Source: Labilithrix sp.
Lineage (GTDB): Bacteria > Myxococcota_A > Polyangia > Polyangiales > Polyangiaceae
Direction: 5' to 3'
DNA length: 46,386 bases
Assembly: GCA_019637105.1 (NCBI GenBank)
Contig: JAHBWF010000046.1
Span: 1 to 46,386 of the forward strand
Part shown: positions 8,207-15,720 of the stretch, piece by piece
How the letters are laid out: every line of letters starts with the position of its first letter
Position numbering within the stretch: position 1 is the stretch's first letter
Translations under genes and position numbers: made by a program
The notes under the pieces: generated by a model
Database searches by the model: none
What the model was told of the DNA's origin: nothing
Seen by the model: the letters and a program-made list of their open reading frames with translations, nothing else

Positions 8207-9502
8207 ATGTCCGCCTCGCCGCCGTCGTCGTCCCCTGCTCTCGTGGACGAGTCGCCCCCGCCGGGAGGAGCCGCGACCCCGAGCGAGCCGCGGCAGCGGC
8301 TCAGCAGCGTTCCGCCGCCGCACGCGGCCGCGAAGGCGATCGGCAAGCGCCCGCGCATGTCTCGCTTTCGCCGCATCCTCCTCGGCATCACGGCGCTCTG
8401 TCACCTCCCCTTCGTGGTCGGGCTCGCCGAGCTCGCCCGGCGGCTCGGCGCGCCCTCGCTCGCGGCCTGGCTCAGCGCGACGCTCGCGGGGGCGCTCGGC
8501 GTCTACCTCTTCCTCGGCCGCGCGGAGAAGATCGCCGACGACGCGCCGCGGCCGTTCTTGCCGACCTTCTTCTTCGACGTGCCGTACTACGTGCACTGGT
8601 CGGCGTGCGTCTTCTGCCTCGTGCCCTCGCTCGTGTACCTCGTCGGCGAGCCCGTCGTCGACGCGATCCGCGGCGCGCCCATCGGCCCCGAGCCCGGCTT
8701 CTTCATGTGGACGTACGCCCTCGGGCTCGTCGTCTGCTTCTACGGCGTGACGTTCCGGCGCTGGTTCTTCGTCACGCGGCGCGTCGAGATCCGCGTCCCC
8801 GGCCTCGACGCACGGCTCGACGGGTATCGCATCGTCCACCTGTCCGACCTCCACATCGGCGCGCTCACGCCTCCGTGGTGGGGCAAGCGCTGGATCGAGC
8901 GCGCCAACCGGGAGCGCGCCGACGCGATCGCGGTGACGGGCGACCTCGTCACGAGCGGCGTCGCCTTCCACCAGGCGATCGCCGAGCTCGTCGGCGGGCT
9001 CCGGGCGCGCGACGGCGTCTTCTGCGCGATGGGGAACCACGACTATTTCGGAGAAGGTGAGCCGCTCATCACCTTCATCCGCGCGCGCGGCCCGAAGGTG
9101 CTCCGCAACGAGGGCGTCCTCGTCGAGCGCGACGGCGCCCGCCTCTACATCGCCGCGATCGACGACACCTGGACGCGCCGCGCGAACCTCGATCAAGCGC
9201 TCTCCGAGCGGCCCGCGGGCGTCGCGACCGTCCTGCTCGCGCACGATCCCGGCCGGTGTTCGCAGATCGCGAAGCGCGGCGTCCAGCTCGTGCTGAGCGG
9301 CCACACCCACGGCGGTCAGATCGCCGTGCCGTTCCTCGCGCGCTGGATCAACGCGTCGAAGCTCGCGCATCACTTCCACCTCGGCGTCTACGAGGAGGGC
9401 GACTCGACGCTCTACGTGCACCCCGGCCTCGGCACGACCGGACCGCCGATCCGGCTCGGCGTCGCGCCCGCCGTCGTGGTGCTCACGCTCCGCGCCGCCT
9501 GA
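8207..9502 (+). CDS. Membrane metallophosphoesterase (YkuE/YaeI-like)
   Basis: A 431-residue protein. It has a cytosolic Ser/Pro-rich N-terminus of about 50 residues, then about four membrane segments (55-80, 87-105, 130-150 and 168-188) and a C-terminal calcineurin-like phosphoesterase domain. All metal-binding motifs are visible: DLH at 214-216, GD at 245-246, GNHD at 276-279, AHDP and GHTHGGQ around 365-371. Relatives such as YkuE and YaeI act on phospholipid headgroups or UDP-sugar lipids; the substrate here is unknown. The ATG start has no strong Shine-Dalgarno. The last 20 nt before it are GC-rich. Confidence 0.88.
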   Translation: MSASPPSSSPALVDESPPPGGAATPSEPRQRLSSVPPPHAAAKAIGKRPRMSRFRRILLGITALCHLPFVVGLAELARRLGAPSLAAWLSATLAGALGVYLFLGRAEKIADDAPRPFLPTFFFDVPYYVHWSACVFCLVPSLVYLVGEPVVDAIRGAPIGPEPGFFMWTYALGLVVCFYGVTFRRWFFVTRRVEIRVPGLDARLDGYRIVHLSDLHIGALTPPWWGKRWIERANRERADAIAVTGDLVTSGVAFHQAIAELVGGLRARDGVFCAMGNHDYFGEGEPLITFIRARGPKVLRNEGVLVERDGARLYIAAIDDTWTRRANLDQALSERPAGVATVLLAHDPGRCSQIAKRGVQLVLSGHTHGGQIAVPFLARWINASKLAHHFHLGVYEEGDSTLYVHPGLGTTGPPIRLGVAPAVVVLTLRAA

Positions 9503-9534
9503 CCCGTGCGGAGGCGCCCTTCGCGCGCGGGTGA

Positions 9535-9540
9535 TACGCT
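9535..9540 (+). promoter_or_regulatory. -10-like TACGCT before a mini-ORF
   Basis: TACGCT ends 6 nt before GTG 9547, the spacing seen at the leaderless-type genes here. That GTG opens a 19-codon ORF rather than the main gene. Confidence 0.4.
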
Positions 9541-9546
9541 CCGAGC

Positions 9547-9606
9547 GTGACCACCTCGCCCGGCGCTCGACAGCGACGGAGCGCCCGGGCGCGGGGGCGC
9601 GCGTGA
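9547..9606 (+). CDS. Candidate 19-codon leader ORF
   Basis: GTG 9547 opens a 19-residue Arg/Ala-rich peptide (MTTSPGARQRRSARARGRA). Its TGA (9604-9606) overlaps the GTG at 9603 as GTGA. With a -10-like hexamer at leaderless spacing upstream, it could be a leader peptide coupling translation to the next gene. The composition is not distinctive, so it may be fortuitous. Confidence 0.3.
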   Translation: MTTSPGARQRRSARARGRA

Positions 9607-10394
9607 GCTCGCAGCACGTCGTGGCGGTGATGGCGTTCGCCCGGAGCGTCGACGACGAGGCGCCGCGGCTCGCGGCCGACCTCGGGCTCACCGCCTACGA
9701 GACCGCGATGATGCTCCGCGCGCCCGCGCCCGTGATCGTGCTCCGCTCCGAGGACCGCGCCCGGGCGGACGCCGTGCTCGGCAAGCTCCGGTCGCGCGGG
9801 CACGACGCCATCACCTGCGGGCTCGACGAGGTCGTCTCCAGCGACGACATGTTCCGGCCGCGCGCGTTCCGCTTCGAGCACGGCGACATCATCGGGCTCG
9901 GGCAAGGCGCGGAGCGTCGCCTGCCGCTCACGGACGTCTTCGCCCTCGTCCGCGCGAACCACGCCACGCGCATCGAGGAGACCGTGGTCGGGCGCTCGCG
10001 GAAGGTCAGCCTCGCGCGGGCGGTGCTCTCCGGCGGCATGCTGGCGACGAAGACGACCGAGAGGACCCGCGTGACGAACGAGCGCGAGCCCGTGCTCTAC
10101 GTCTTCCGGAGCGACGGACCGCCGTGGTTCTTGGCGTCGATGCAGATGCGGTACGACGGGCTGGAGGAGGGCATGAAGGTCTCGAAGATCCAGAACTTCG
10201 AGGTGCTCGTCGGGGCGCTGCGAGCGCGGGCGCCCGCGGCGGTGTTCGACGCGCGGCTGCTCGCCGTGCGGGCGAGCTCCACGGTCGTCGCGTCGAGCCC
10301 CACGCACTACGGCGCCTCGTCGGCCGCGGCGCTCGACGTGCTCGCCCACCTCATCGCCCTCTCGCTCGGCCGCGCCGCCCGGCCCTACCGCTGA
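9603..10394 (+). CDS. Conserved hypothetical protein
   Basis: A 263-residue soluble protein with no signal peptide or membrane segment. The N-terminal region (AADLGLTAYETAMMLRAPAPVIVL, followed by ADAVLGKLRSRGHDAITC) looks like an alpha/beta module of the kind seen in small ligand-binding or L7/L12-like domains in myxobacterial proteins. The middle (RKVSLARAVLSGGMLATKTTE) resembles sequence seen in uncharacterised myxobacterial proteins. I do not recognise a function. GTG 9603 is chosen because it overlaps the stop of the mini-ORF; an upstream in-frame GTG at 9531 is possible but precedes the -10-like element. Confidence 0.6.
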   Translation: MSSQHVVAVMAFARSVDDEAPRLAADLGLTAYETAMMLRAPAPVIVLRSEDRARADAVLGKLRSRGHDAITCGLDEVVSSDDMFRPRAFRFEHGDIIGLGQGAERRLPLTDVFALVRANHATRIEETVVGRSRKVSLARAVLSGGMLATKTTERTRVTNEREPVLYVFRSDGPPWFLASMQMRYDGLEEGMKVSKIQNFEVLVGALRARAPAAVFDARLLAVRASSTVVASSPTHYGASSAAALDVLAHLIALSLGRAARPYR

Positions 10395-10511
10395 TGCGCT
10401 CCCCCGCGCGTCCCGGCGTCGCCGCGCTCCCGACGGTCGCCGCGTCCGCGCCCGACGCGCCGCATCGCTCGCGGCGCTCGACGCGCCTCGTCGCGAGGGC
10501 GCAGCGGCCGC

Positions 10512-10526
10512 GTCGCCTCCGGCGAC
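10512..10526 (+). terminator. Short hairpin in the gap after the 9603 gene
   Basis: GTCGCC and GGCGAC flank a 3-nt loop about 120 nt past the stop. There is no U-tract. Otherwise the 229-bp gap 10395-10623 shows only the -10-like element near its right end. Confidence 0.25.
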
Positions 10527-10610
10527 CGTCGTCGGTGGAAACGACCTTTCGCGGCGACGGCCGCCACGGAATTCGGCCCCCGCGAAGCGGACCGGTCACG
10601 AGGGGCGTGC

Positions 10611-10616
10611 TAGACT
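10611..10616 (+). promoter_or_regulatory. -10-like TAGACT
   Basis: The third copy of TAGACT in the window, ending 7 nt before GTG 10624, with no Shine-Dalgarno. Confidence 0.5.
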
Positions 10617-10623
10617 CTCCATC

Positions 10624-11370
10624 GTGTCCGTCGGACGACGTGGAGGGCGCCGCTCGGTGAGTACGACCCGACGGCGCCGTGGGCTGACCCGCGCGGTGGC
10701 CTGCTGCGCGATCGCGCTGGCGTCGCTCTTCGCCGGCGGTGAGGCGAGCGCCAAGGCGCCGCCGGGCTTCTGGGAGAAGAGCCTCCGCAGCTTCAAGGCG
10801 CAGGACGAAAAGGATCGGACCAAGGGCGGCGTCGTCTTCGTCGGGAGCTCGAGCATCCGCGGGTGGCACCTCCCGAGCGCGTTCCCGACGCTCCAGGCCG
10901 CCAACCGCGGGCTCGGCGGGGCGCAGATCGACGACGTCCTCGGCTTCACCGAGCAGCTCGTCCTCCGCCGCGAGCCGAAGGTCGTCGTCTTCTACGCCGG
11001 CGAGAACGACCTCGGGGCGGGCGCCACGCCCGAGCGCGTCCTCGGCGACTACCGCGCGTTCGTCGGGCTCGTCCACGCGCGCCTCCCGAAGACGCAGATC
11101 CTCTTCATCTCGATCAAGCCGAGCCCGGTGCTGCGGGGCGTCTGGCACCGAGCGCGCGAGTCCAACCGCCTCGTCGAGGAGTTCACGGCCAGCGACGCGC
11201 GCCTCCGCTACATCGACGTCGCGTCGGCGATGCTGAGCGAGTCGGGCAAGCCGCGACGCGAGCTGTTCGTCGACGACGGCCTCCACATGAACGCGGCAGG
11301 CTACCGCCTCTGGAGGCGGATCGTGGCACCGGTCGTGCAAGCAGCGCTCGCCGCGCCCGCCGCGCCCTGA
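10624..11370 (+). CDS. Exported SGNH/GDSL hydrolase
   Basis: A 248-residue esterase or acyltransferase-like protein with a signal peptide (Arg-rich n-region, hydrophobic core 24-39, ending SAKA). SGNH blocks: FVGSSSI with nucleophile Ser75; NRGLGGAQIDDV with the block II Gly; YAGEND with Asn128; DDGLHMN with Asp218 and His221. It resembles TesA/YrhL-like periplasmic esterases that cleave O-acyl groups. It lies 53 bp ahead of a second SGNH gene and faces an MBOAT plus SGNH-fusion operon, so a shared role in acylation of an envelope polymer is plausible. Confidence 0.85.
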   Translation: MSVGRRGGRRSVSTTRRRRGLTRAVACCAIALASLFAGGEASAKAPPGFWEKSLRSFKAQDEKDRTKGGVVFVGSSSIRGWHLPSAFPTLQAANRGLGGAQIDDVLGFTEQLVLRREPKVVVFYAGENDLGAGATPERVLGDYRAFVGLVHARLPKTQILFISIKPSPVLRGVWHRARESNRLVEEFTASDARLRYIDVASAMLSESGKPRRELFVDDGLHMNAAGYRLWRRIVAPVVQAALAAPAAP

Positions 11371-11423
11371 GCGAAGCGCGCGAGATTCTTGCTCCGCGCG
11401 CGCGTTCGTGCGTAATCGAAGGC

Positions 11424-12140
11424 ATGTCATCCACGAACATGCTTCGAGCGTTCGCGCCGCTCCTCGCGTGCGCGGTGGCCAGCGGGGCGAGCGTCGCCTC
11501 CGCCGCACCGAAGGCGAAGGGGCACGTCGTGCTCGTCGGCTCGTCGTCGGTGAACGACGCGTTCGGCGACGTCGTCGTCGACGCCCTCGAGCGCGAGGGG
11601 TACGAGGTCGTGCGCCGCGGTTATCCGTCGGCCGGCCTCTCGCGACCGGACTTCCGGAACATGGCGACCGAGCTCTCGTCGATGCGCATCGGCCCGAGCA
11701 CCGACGCCGTCGTGTTCTACCTCGGCGGCAACGACGCGCAGGCCTTGTGGCTGGACGAGAAGGAGCGCCCCAAGGGCGGCGACGCCTGGATCAAGTGGGA
11801 GGAGAAGGGGTGGTCCGACGTCTACGAGCGACGCGTCCGCCAGCTCATCGACGGCGTCTGCGCGCGCGGCGCGCGCCGCGTCGTCGTCCTCCCCCCGGCG
11901 GACGTCGTCGGCGCCAAGATGCAGCGGCGCCTCGACCGCGTCCGCTCTCTCCAGCAGCGCGCCGCGTCCGCGTCGAAGTGCGGTCAGGCGGTCTCCACCG
12001 CCGGCGACGAGAGCGCGCTCGCCGCCGACGGCGCGCGGCTCCGCGGCCCCGGCGGCGTCCACATGACGCACGCCGGGGCGAACCGCGTGTGGGACCGCGT
12101 CTCGAGGCGCGTGCTCGGGCTCATCGCGAAGCCGGAGTGA
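11424..12140 (+). CDS. Exported SGNH hydrolase, DUF459-like, incomplete triad
   Basis: A 238-residue protein with a signal peptide (cleavage near ASAAP at about 30). Nucleophile Ser40 lies in VGSSSV and Asn103 in LGGNDAQ; the same GGNDAQ string recurs in the fused SGNH protein encoded opposite, so the two domains are related. The terminal block reads GPGGVHM with His213, but Gly occupies the position of the usual Asp three residues earlier, so the triad may be incomplete or acetyltransferase-like. It starts 5 nt after TAATCG. The 3' end overlaps the convergent gene by 20 bp. Confidence 0.8.
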   Translation: MSSTNMLRAFAPLLACAVASGASVASAAPKAKGHVVLVGSSSVNDAFGDVVVDALEREGYEVVRRGYPSAGLSRPDFRNMATELSSMRIGPSTDAVVFYLGGNDAQALWLDEKERPKGGDAWIKWEEKGWSDVYERRVRQLIDGVCARGARRVVVLPPADVVGAKMQRRLDRVRSLQQRAASASKCGQAVSTAGDESALAADGARLRGPGGVHMTHAGANRVWDRVSRRVLGLIAKPE

Positions 12141-13959
12141 CGGCCCCGGCGCGGAGCTGCTCCGCGTGCCACGCGACGTGGCGCGGGAGCTTCTCCGTCC
12201 ACGTCGGCCAGTCGTGGCCGCCGGCGTGCTCCTCGAACGTGTGGTCCACGCCGAGCGCGGCGAGGAGCTCGGCGAACGCGCGGTTCTCGGGCGCCCAGCG
12301 ATCCGACGAGCCGACGGTGATCAGCATCGGGAGGCCGCGGGCGACCTCGGCGCGCGCCTCGACCAGGTGGCGCGCCGAGCTCTCCTCCCAGCGCTCGCGG
12401 TTGTCCGCGTAGGGTCCGAGCCGCTCGACGAGCGCCTCGCGGCTCGCCGCCGCCGAGAGGTCGACGACGCCGCTCATCGAGCTCGCGCTCGCGAACAGCT
12501 CCGGGTGCTTGAGCGCGAGCGTGAGGGCGCCGTGTCCTCCCGCGGAGATCCCCGCGACGCCGCGCCGGTCGTCGACGGGCATCGTCGCGCCCACGTCGGC
12601 GACGACCTCCTCGACGACGTGCGACTCGTAGCGGCTGTTCGGGACGAGCGGGCTGTCGACGTACCATCCGCTCGCGCCGCCCTCCGGCGTCACGATGACC
12701 AGCTCGTGCCGGCTCGACAGCTCCTGCAGCGCGCGGTGCGCGTGGTCCGCCCAGTCGGTGAAGCCGCCGTCGGCGCCGTGGAGCAAGAGCAGCGTCGGGA
12801 GCGCGTCGCCCTCGCGCGCCGCGGTCTGAGGCACGTACGCCAGGTACGAGACGCTCCGCCCGAGCGCCTTCGAGTCGATGTCCCGGCGCACCACGACCGC
12901 CATGTCCTCGTCGGCGGGCACGAGGAGCACCTCCCGCTCGAGCTGCTCGCTGACCCGCCGCGCCATGTAGACCGCTCCCTCACGCGTGAAATGAACGCCG
13001 TCGGACGAGCGCAGGAGGTGCGACGCGCCGTCGAGCCGGATCGAGTTCGTGTACTCCCCGCGAGGGTCCGCGGAGAGGTCCCAGGTCGAGATGAAGGTCG
13101 CGCCGCTCTTCTCCGCGCGCTCGCTCGTGATCGCGTTGACGTGCTCGATGCGCCGGGAGAAGCGCGGCTCGCGCATCATCGGCATGCCGAGGAGGATCAA
13201 GCGGGCGCCGCGCGACCGCACGAGCTCGGCGAGCGCCGTGATGCGCCGGCCGTACTCCTCGTCCCACTCCGGCGTGGCGAACATCAACGGCGCGCGCCGC
13301 GCCTGCGCGATGGCCTGCGCGTCGTTGCCCCCGAACTGAGCGACCACGACGTGCGGCTCCACCTTGTCGAGCAGCTCGGTCGTCTTCGCGGGCCAGTCGA
13401 AGAAGTCGTCCCGCACGAGCCCGGTCGCGAGCTTGCCGAGCCGGGTGACCTCGACGCTCTTGTACGACGTCCTCAGCGTGCGCTCGAGCTCGACGCCGAA
13501 GTGGAGCAGCATCGACGAGGCGCCGATGAGCAGGACACGCTTGGGCTCGCCGGCCTCCGCGAGCAACGGGGCGCGCTCGGCCGCGCTCGGGGCGCCGGCG
13601 TCACCGTCCGCGGCCGGCGGCTCGACGCGCGCGGGAGGCGCCGCGGCGCGACGCGGCGCGGGAGCCTCGTCCTCGCGGAGCCAGACGACGTCGGGCCTCG
13701 CGCGCTCCACGAGGCCCGAGAGGAGCTCGGAGAGCCACGAGGCGCGCGCCCGCTCCGACGTCTCCACGAGCGCGTCCGCGGCGGCGAGCGCCACGGGCCT
13801 CGCGCCGAGATCGCGATCGTGCACGACGAAGCTTCGCACGTCGTCGGCGAAGAGCATCGTCAGCGCGAGCGCGGTCAGCCACAGGCCCACGATCACCGAG
13901 GCCGGCTCGCTCCGCTCGCTCGGGCGCGGGCTTCCTTGGAGGGGAGATCGGGGCGCCAT
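12121..13959 (-). CDS. SGNH (DUF459-like) plus esterase-D-type hydrolase fusion, membrane anchored
   Basis: A 612-residue two-enzyme protein. Hydrophobic residues 22-38 anchor it, probably with the body in the periplasm. After a Pro/Ala linker the SGNH domain has Ser148 (IGASSM), Asn212 (FGGNDAQ) and Asp320/His323 (SDGVHF). From about 360 an alpha/beta hydrolase of the PF00756 putative-esterase family follows: LLLLHGADGGFTDW oxyanion region, Ser472 in GISAGGHG, Asp553 in GSSDRW and His582 in GGHDWP. Both triads look complete. It lies 2 bp downstream of the MBOAT gene, as PatB or AlgJ/X partners do. The inferred role is transferring acyl groups delivered by MBOAT to a periplasmic substrate, with a second esterase activity on the same chain. 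The start is the ATG just after the MBOAT stop. Confidence 0.87.
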   Translation of the reverse strand: MAPRSPLQGSPRPSERSEPASVIVGLWLTALALTMLFADDVRSFVVHDRDLGARPVALAAADALVETSERARASWLSELLSGLVERARPDVVWLREDEAPAPRRAAAPPARVEPPAADGDAGAPSAAERAPLLAEAGEPKRVLLIGASSMLLHFGVELERTLRTSYKSVEVTRLGKLATGLVRDDFFDWPAKTTELLDKVEPHVVVAQFGGNDAQAIAQARRAPLMFATPEWDEEYGRRITALAELVRSRGARLILLGMPMMREPRFSRRIEHVNAITSERAEKSGATFISTWDLSADPRGEYTNSIRLDGASHLLRSSDGVHFTREGAVYMARRVSEQLEREVLLVPADEDMAVVVRRDIDSKALGRSVSYLAYVPQTAAREGDALPTLLLLHGADGGFTDWADHAHRALQELSSRHELVIVTPEGGASGWYVDSPLVPNSRYESHVVEEVVADVGATMPVDDRRGVAGISAGGHGALTLALKHPELFASASSMSGVVDLSAAASREALVERLGPYADNRERWEESSARHLVEARAEVARGLPMLITVGSSDRWAPENRAFAELLAALGVDHTFEEHAGGHDWPTWTEKLPRHVAWHAEQLRAGAVTPASR

Positions 13960-13961
13960 CG

Positions 13962-15386
13962 TCAGAACCCGAAGTAGATGTAGGGCGCGACGTCGCGCGT
14001 CTTGATCGCGAGCATGACCACGCCGACGGCGATCCACGCCACCGGCCGAGCCGCGGCCGGTATCCGCGCGTGCCACTGGACGCAGCGCTCGAAGACGGGG
14101 CGCCCGACGAAGTTCATCGCGACGGTGAGGGCGGTGACGAAGACGACCATCGCGTCGACGCCGCGACCGTGGACGGTGAGGCGCGCGAGGCCCGCGAAGA
14201 CCTCGCGCGCGACCGCGAGATCGCTCGAGCGGAAGAACACGCGCGCGAAGGCGCAGAAGGCGAGCGTCGTGAACCAGCCGAGCGCGGCCCACCACCACGC
14301 CCGTGGAGGCTCGACGCCGCGCGCGCGCCGGAGGTCGACGAAGAGCTTGTAGGCAGCGAGCCCGACGCCGTGGGCCAGCCCCCAGATCACGAACGTCCAC
14401 TGCGAGCCGTGCCAGATCCCGCAGACGAGGAACGTGAGGATCAGGTTCAGGCTGGTCCGCGCGCGGGAGCGGCGCGAGCCCCCGAGCGGGAAGTAGACGT
14501 ACTCACGGAGCCACCGCGAGAACGTGATGTGCCACCGCTTCCAGAACTCGCCGATGTTCGTCGCGGCGTACGGGTACCGGAAGTTCTCCGGCAGCTCGAA
14601 CCCGAGCAAGAGCGCGAGGCCGCGCGCGAGGTCCGTGTAGCCGCTGAAGTCGAGGTAGACCTCCGCTGTGTACGCGTAGATCGCGACGACGAGCTCGAGC
14701 GACGAGTAGTCGCCCGGCATCTGGAACGCGCCGCTCATCGAGCTCGTCGCGAGGAACGACGCGAGCACCATCTTCTTGAAGAGGCCCGAGGCGATGAGGA
14801 CGACGGCGCGCGACGCGTCCGGCACCGCCGACGGAGCGCGGGACATGATCTGCGGGAGCAGCTCGCGCGATCGGCAGATCGGCCCCGCGAGCAGCTTCGG
14901 GAAGAACGCCATGAAGAGGAGGAAGTCGAGGAGCGGCGGCGCCTCGACGGCGTCCCGCCGATAGACGTCGACGAGGTAGGCGATCCCCTGGAACGTGTAG
15001 AACGAGATCCCGACGGGCAGGAAGATCTCGAGCACCGGCAGGTGCGCCCCGAGCCCGAGGAAGTCGGCGAACGCGGCGGTCGAGACGCGGAAGAAGTCGT
15101 AGAGCTTGAAGACGCCGAGGAGCGACAGGTTCGCCACGACGCCGGCGACCACGAGCGCGCGACGCGCGCGCGCGCCGTCGACGCGCTCGAGGGCGCGACC
15201 GATCCCCCAGTCGACGACCGACACGCCGAAGAGCAGCGCGAAGAGCTTGGGATCCCAGCGCGCGTAGAAGACGTAGCTCGCCGCGAGGAGGAAGAGCTTC
15301 TGCGCCGTCCGCCATCGCCGGATCGCCCAGCCGATCGTCGCGACCGCGAGGAAGAAGTAGGCGAACGGGAGAGACGGAAAGGCCAC
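13962..15386 (-). CDS. MBOAT O-acyltransferase (AlgI/PatA/DltB type)
   Basis: A 474-residue polytopic membrane protein with about 10-12 hydrophobic segments. Family hallmarks are VFKLYDFF near 120, YTFQGIAYLVDVYRR, the signature FWKRWHITFSRWLREYVYFPLGG region and the catalytic His326 in CGIWHGSQWTF. Such proteins pass acetyl or other acyl groups from the cytosol across the membrane to a periplasmic SGNH partner (AlgI-AlgJ/X, PatA-PatB). The partner is the fused SGNH-esterase gene immediately downstream. The start is GTG 15386; no Shine-Dalgarno is obvious, and a long inverted repeat begins 4 nt upstream of it. Confidence 0.92.
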   Translation of the reverse strand: MAFPSLPFAYFFLAVATIGWAIRRWRTAQKLFLLAASYVFYARWDPKLFALLFGVSVVDWGIGRALERVDGARARRALVVAGVVANLSLLGVFKLYDFFRVSTAAFADFLGLGAHLPVLEIFLPVGISFYTFQGIAYLVDVYRRDAVEAPPLLDFLLFMAFFPKLLAGPICRSRELLPQIMSRAPSAVPDASRAVVLIASGLFKKMVLASFLATSSMSGAFQMPGDYSSLELVVAIYAYTAEVYLDFSGYTDLARGLALLLGFELPENFRYPYAATNIGEFWKRWHITFSRWLREYVYFPLGGSRRSRARTSLNLILTFLVCGIWHGSQWTFVIWGLAHGVGLAAYKLFVDLRRARGVEPPRAWWWAALGWFTTLAFCAFARVFFRSSDLAVAREVFAGLARLTVHGRGVDAMVVFVTALTVAMNFVGRPVFERCVQWHARIPAAARPVAWIAVGVVMLAIKTRDVAPYIYFGF

Positions 15387-15390
15387 GGAG

Positions 15391-15454
15391 AGAGCTCGCG
15401 ATCGGGCGTCGCAACGCTGCGCTGTCCCCCCGGCCCGGCGTGATCGCGAGCTCT
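15391..15454 (-). repeat. Perfect 13-bp inverted repeat in the MBOAT leader
   Basis: AGAGCTCGCGATC (15391-15403) and its exact complement GATCGCGAGCTCT (15442-15454) flank 38 nt and begin 4 nt upstream of the MBOAT start codon. A transcript started at a TATAAC-like element near 15474-15479 would carry this as a 13-bp stem that could hide the initiation region, or it may be an operator. Confidence 0.6.
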
Positions 15455-15612
15455 GGCAGCGAGGCCCCTCGAGTTATAGCGGCGACCGGCGGGCGTCGCT
15501 CCTCGTACGACCGCGGCGCGGCCCGAAAAGTGGCCGGGCCCGCGACGTTTCGCCGCAGGCTGCGAGCGGGACCGGACCGGCGGCGACGTCGCGCGGCCGT
15601 TCGCGCGACGCC

Positions 15613-15660
15613 GCCGAGCCTCTCACCGGGCGCGAGGCCGAGCCTCCCACCGGGCGCGAG
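15613..15660. repeat. Two tandem 24-bp units
   Basis: Units 15613-15636 and 15637-15660 differ at one base (GCCGAGCCTCYCACCGGG is the shared start). They lie in the 334-bp gap 15387-15720, which holds no gene; apart from this, the inverted repeat next to MBOAT and the -10-like element at 15706, I see nothing else in it. Confidence 0.6.
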
Positions 15661-15705
15661 AAGGCGGGAAACGTCCGCCCCGTGCCGCGCGCGACGCAGG
15701 CGAGG

Positions 15706-15711
15706 TAGCCT
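15706..15711 (+). promoter_or_regulatory. -10-like TAGCCT
   Basis: TAGCCT ends 9 nt before the ATG at 15721. A GAGG that could act as a weak Shine-Dalgarno sits directly against the ATG, too close to be normal. Confidence 0.4.
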
Positions 15712-15720
15712 CTCGCGAGG

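Noticed and set aside
4875-8750. A 1,291-codon open frame on the plus strand
   Set aside because: It overlaps four recognised genes, is very Arg/Ala-rich and has no domain; it is the usual shadow frame of high-GC coding DNA.
9531-9602. GTG 9531 as start of the hypothetical gene
   Set aside because: It lies upstream of the -10-like hexamer and adds Arg-rich sequence with no family support.
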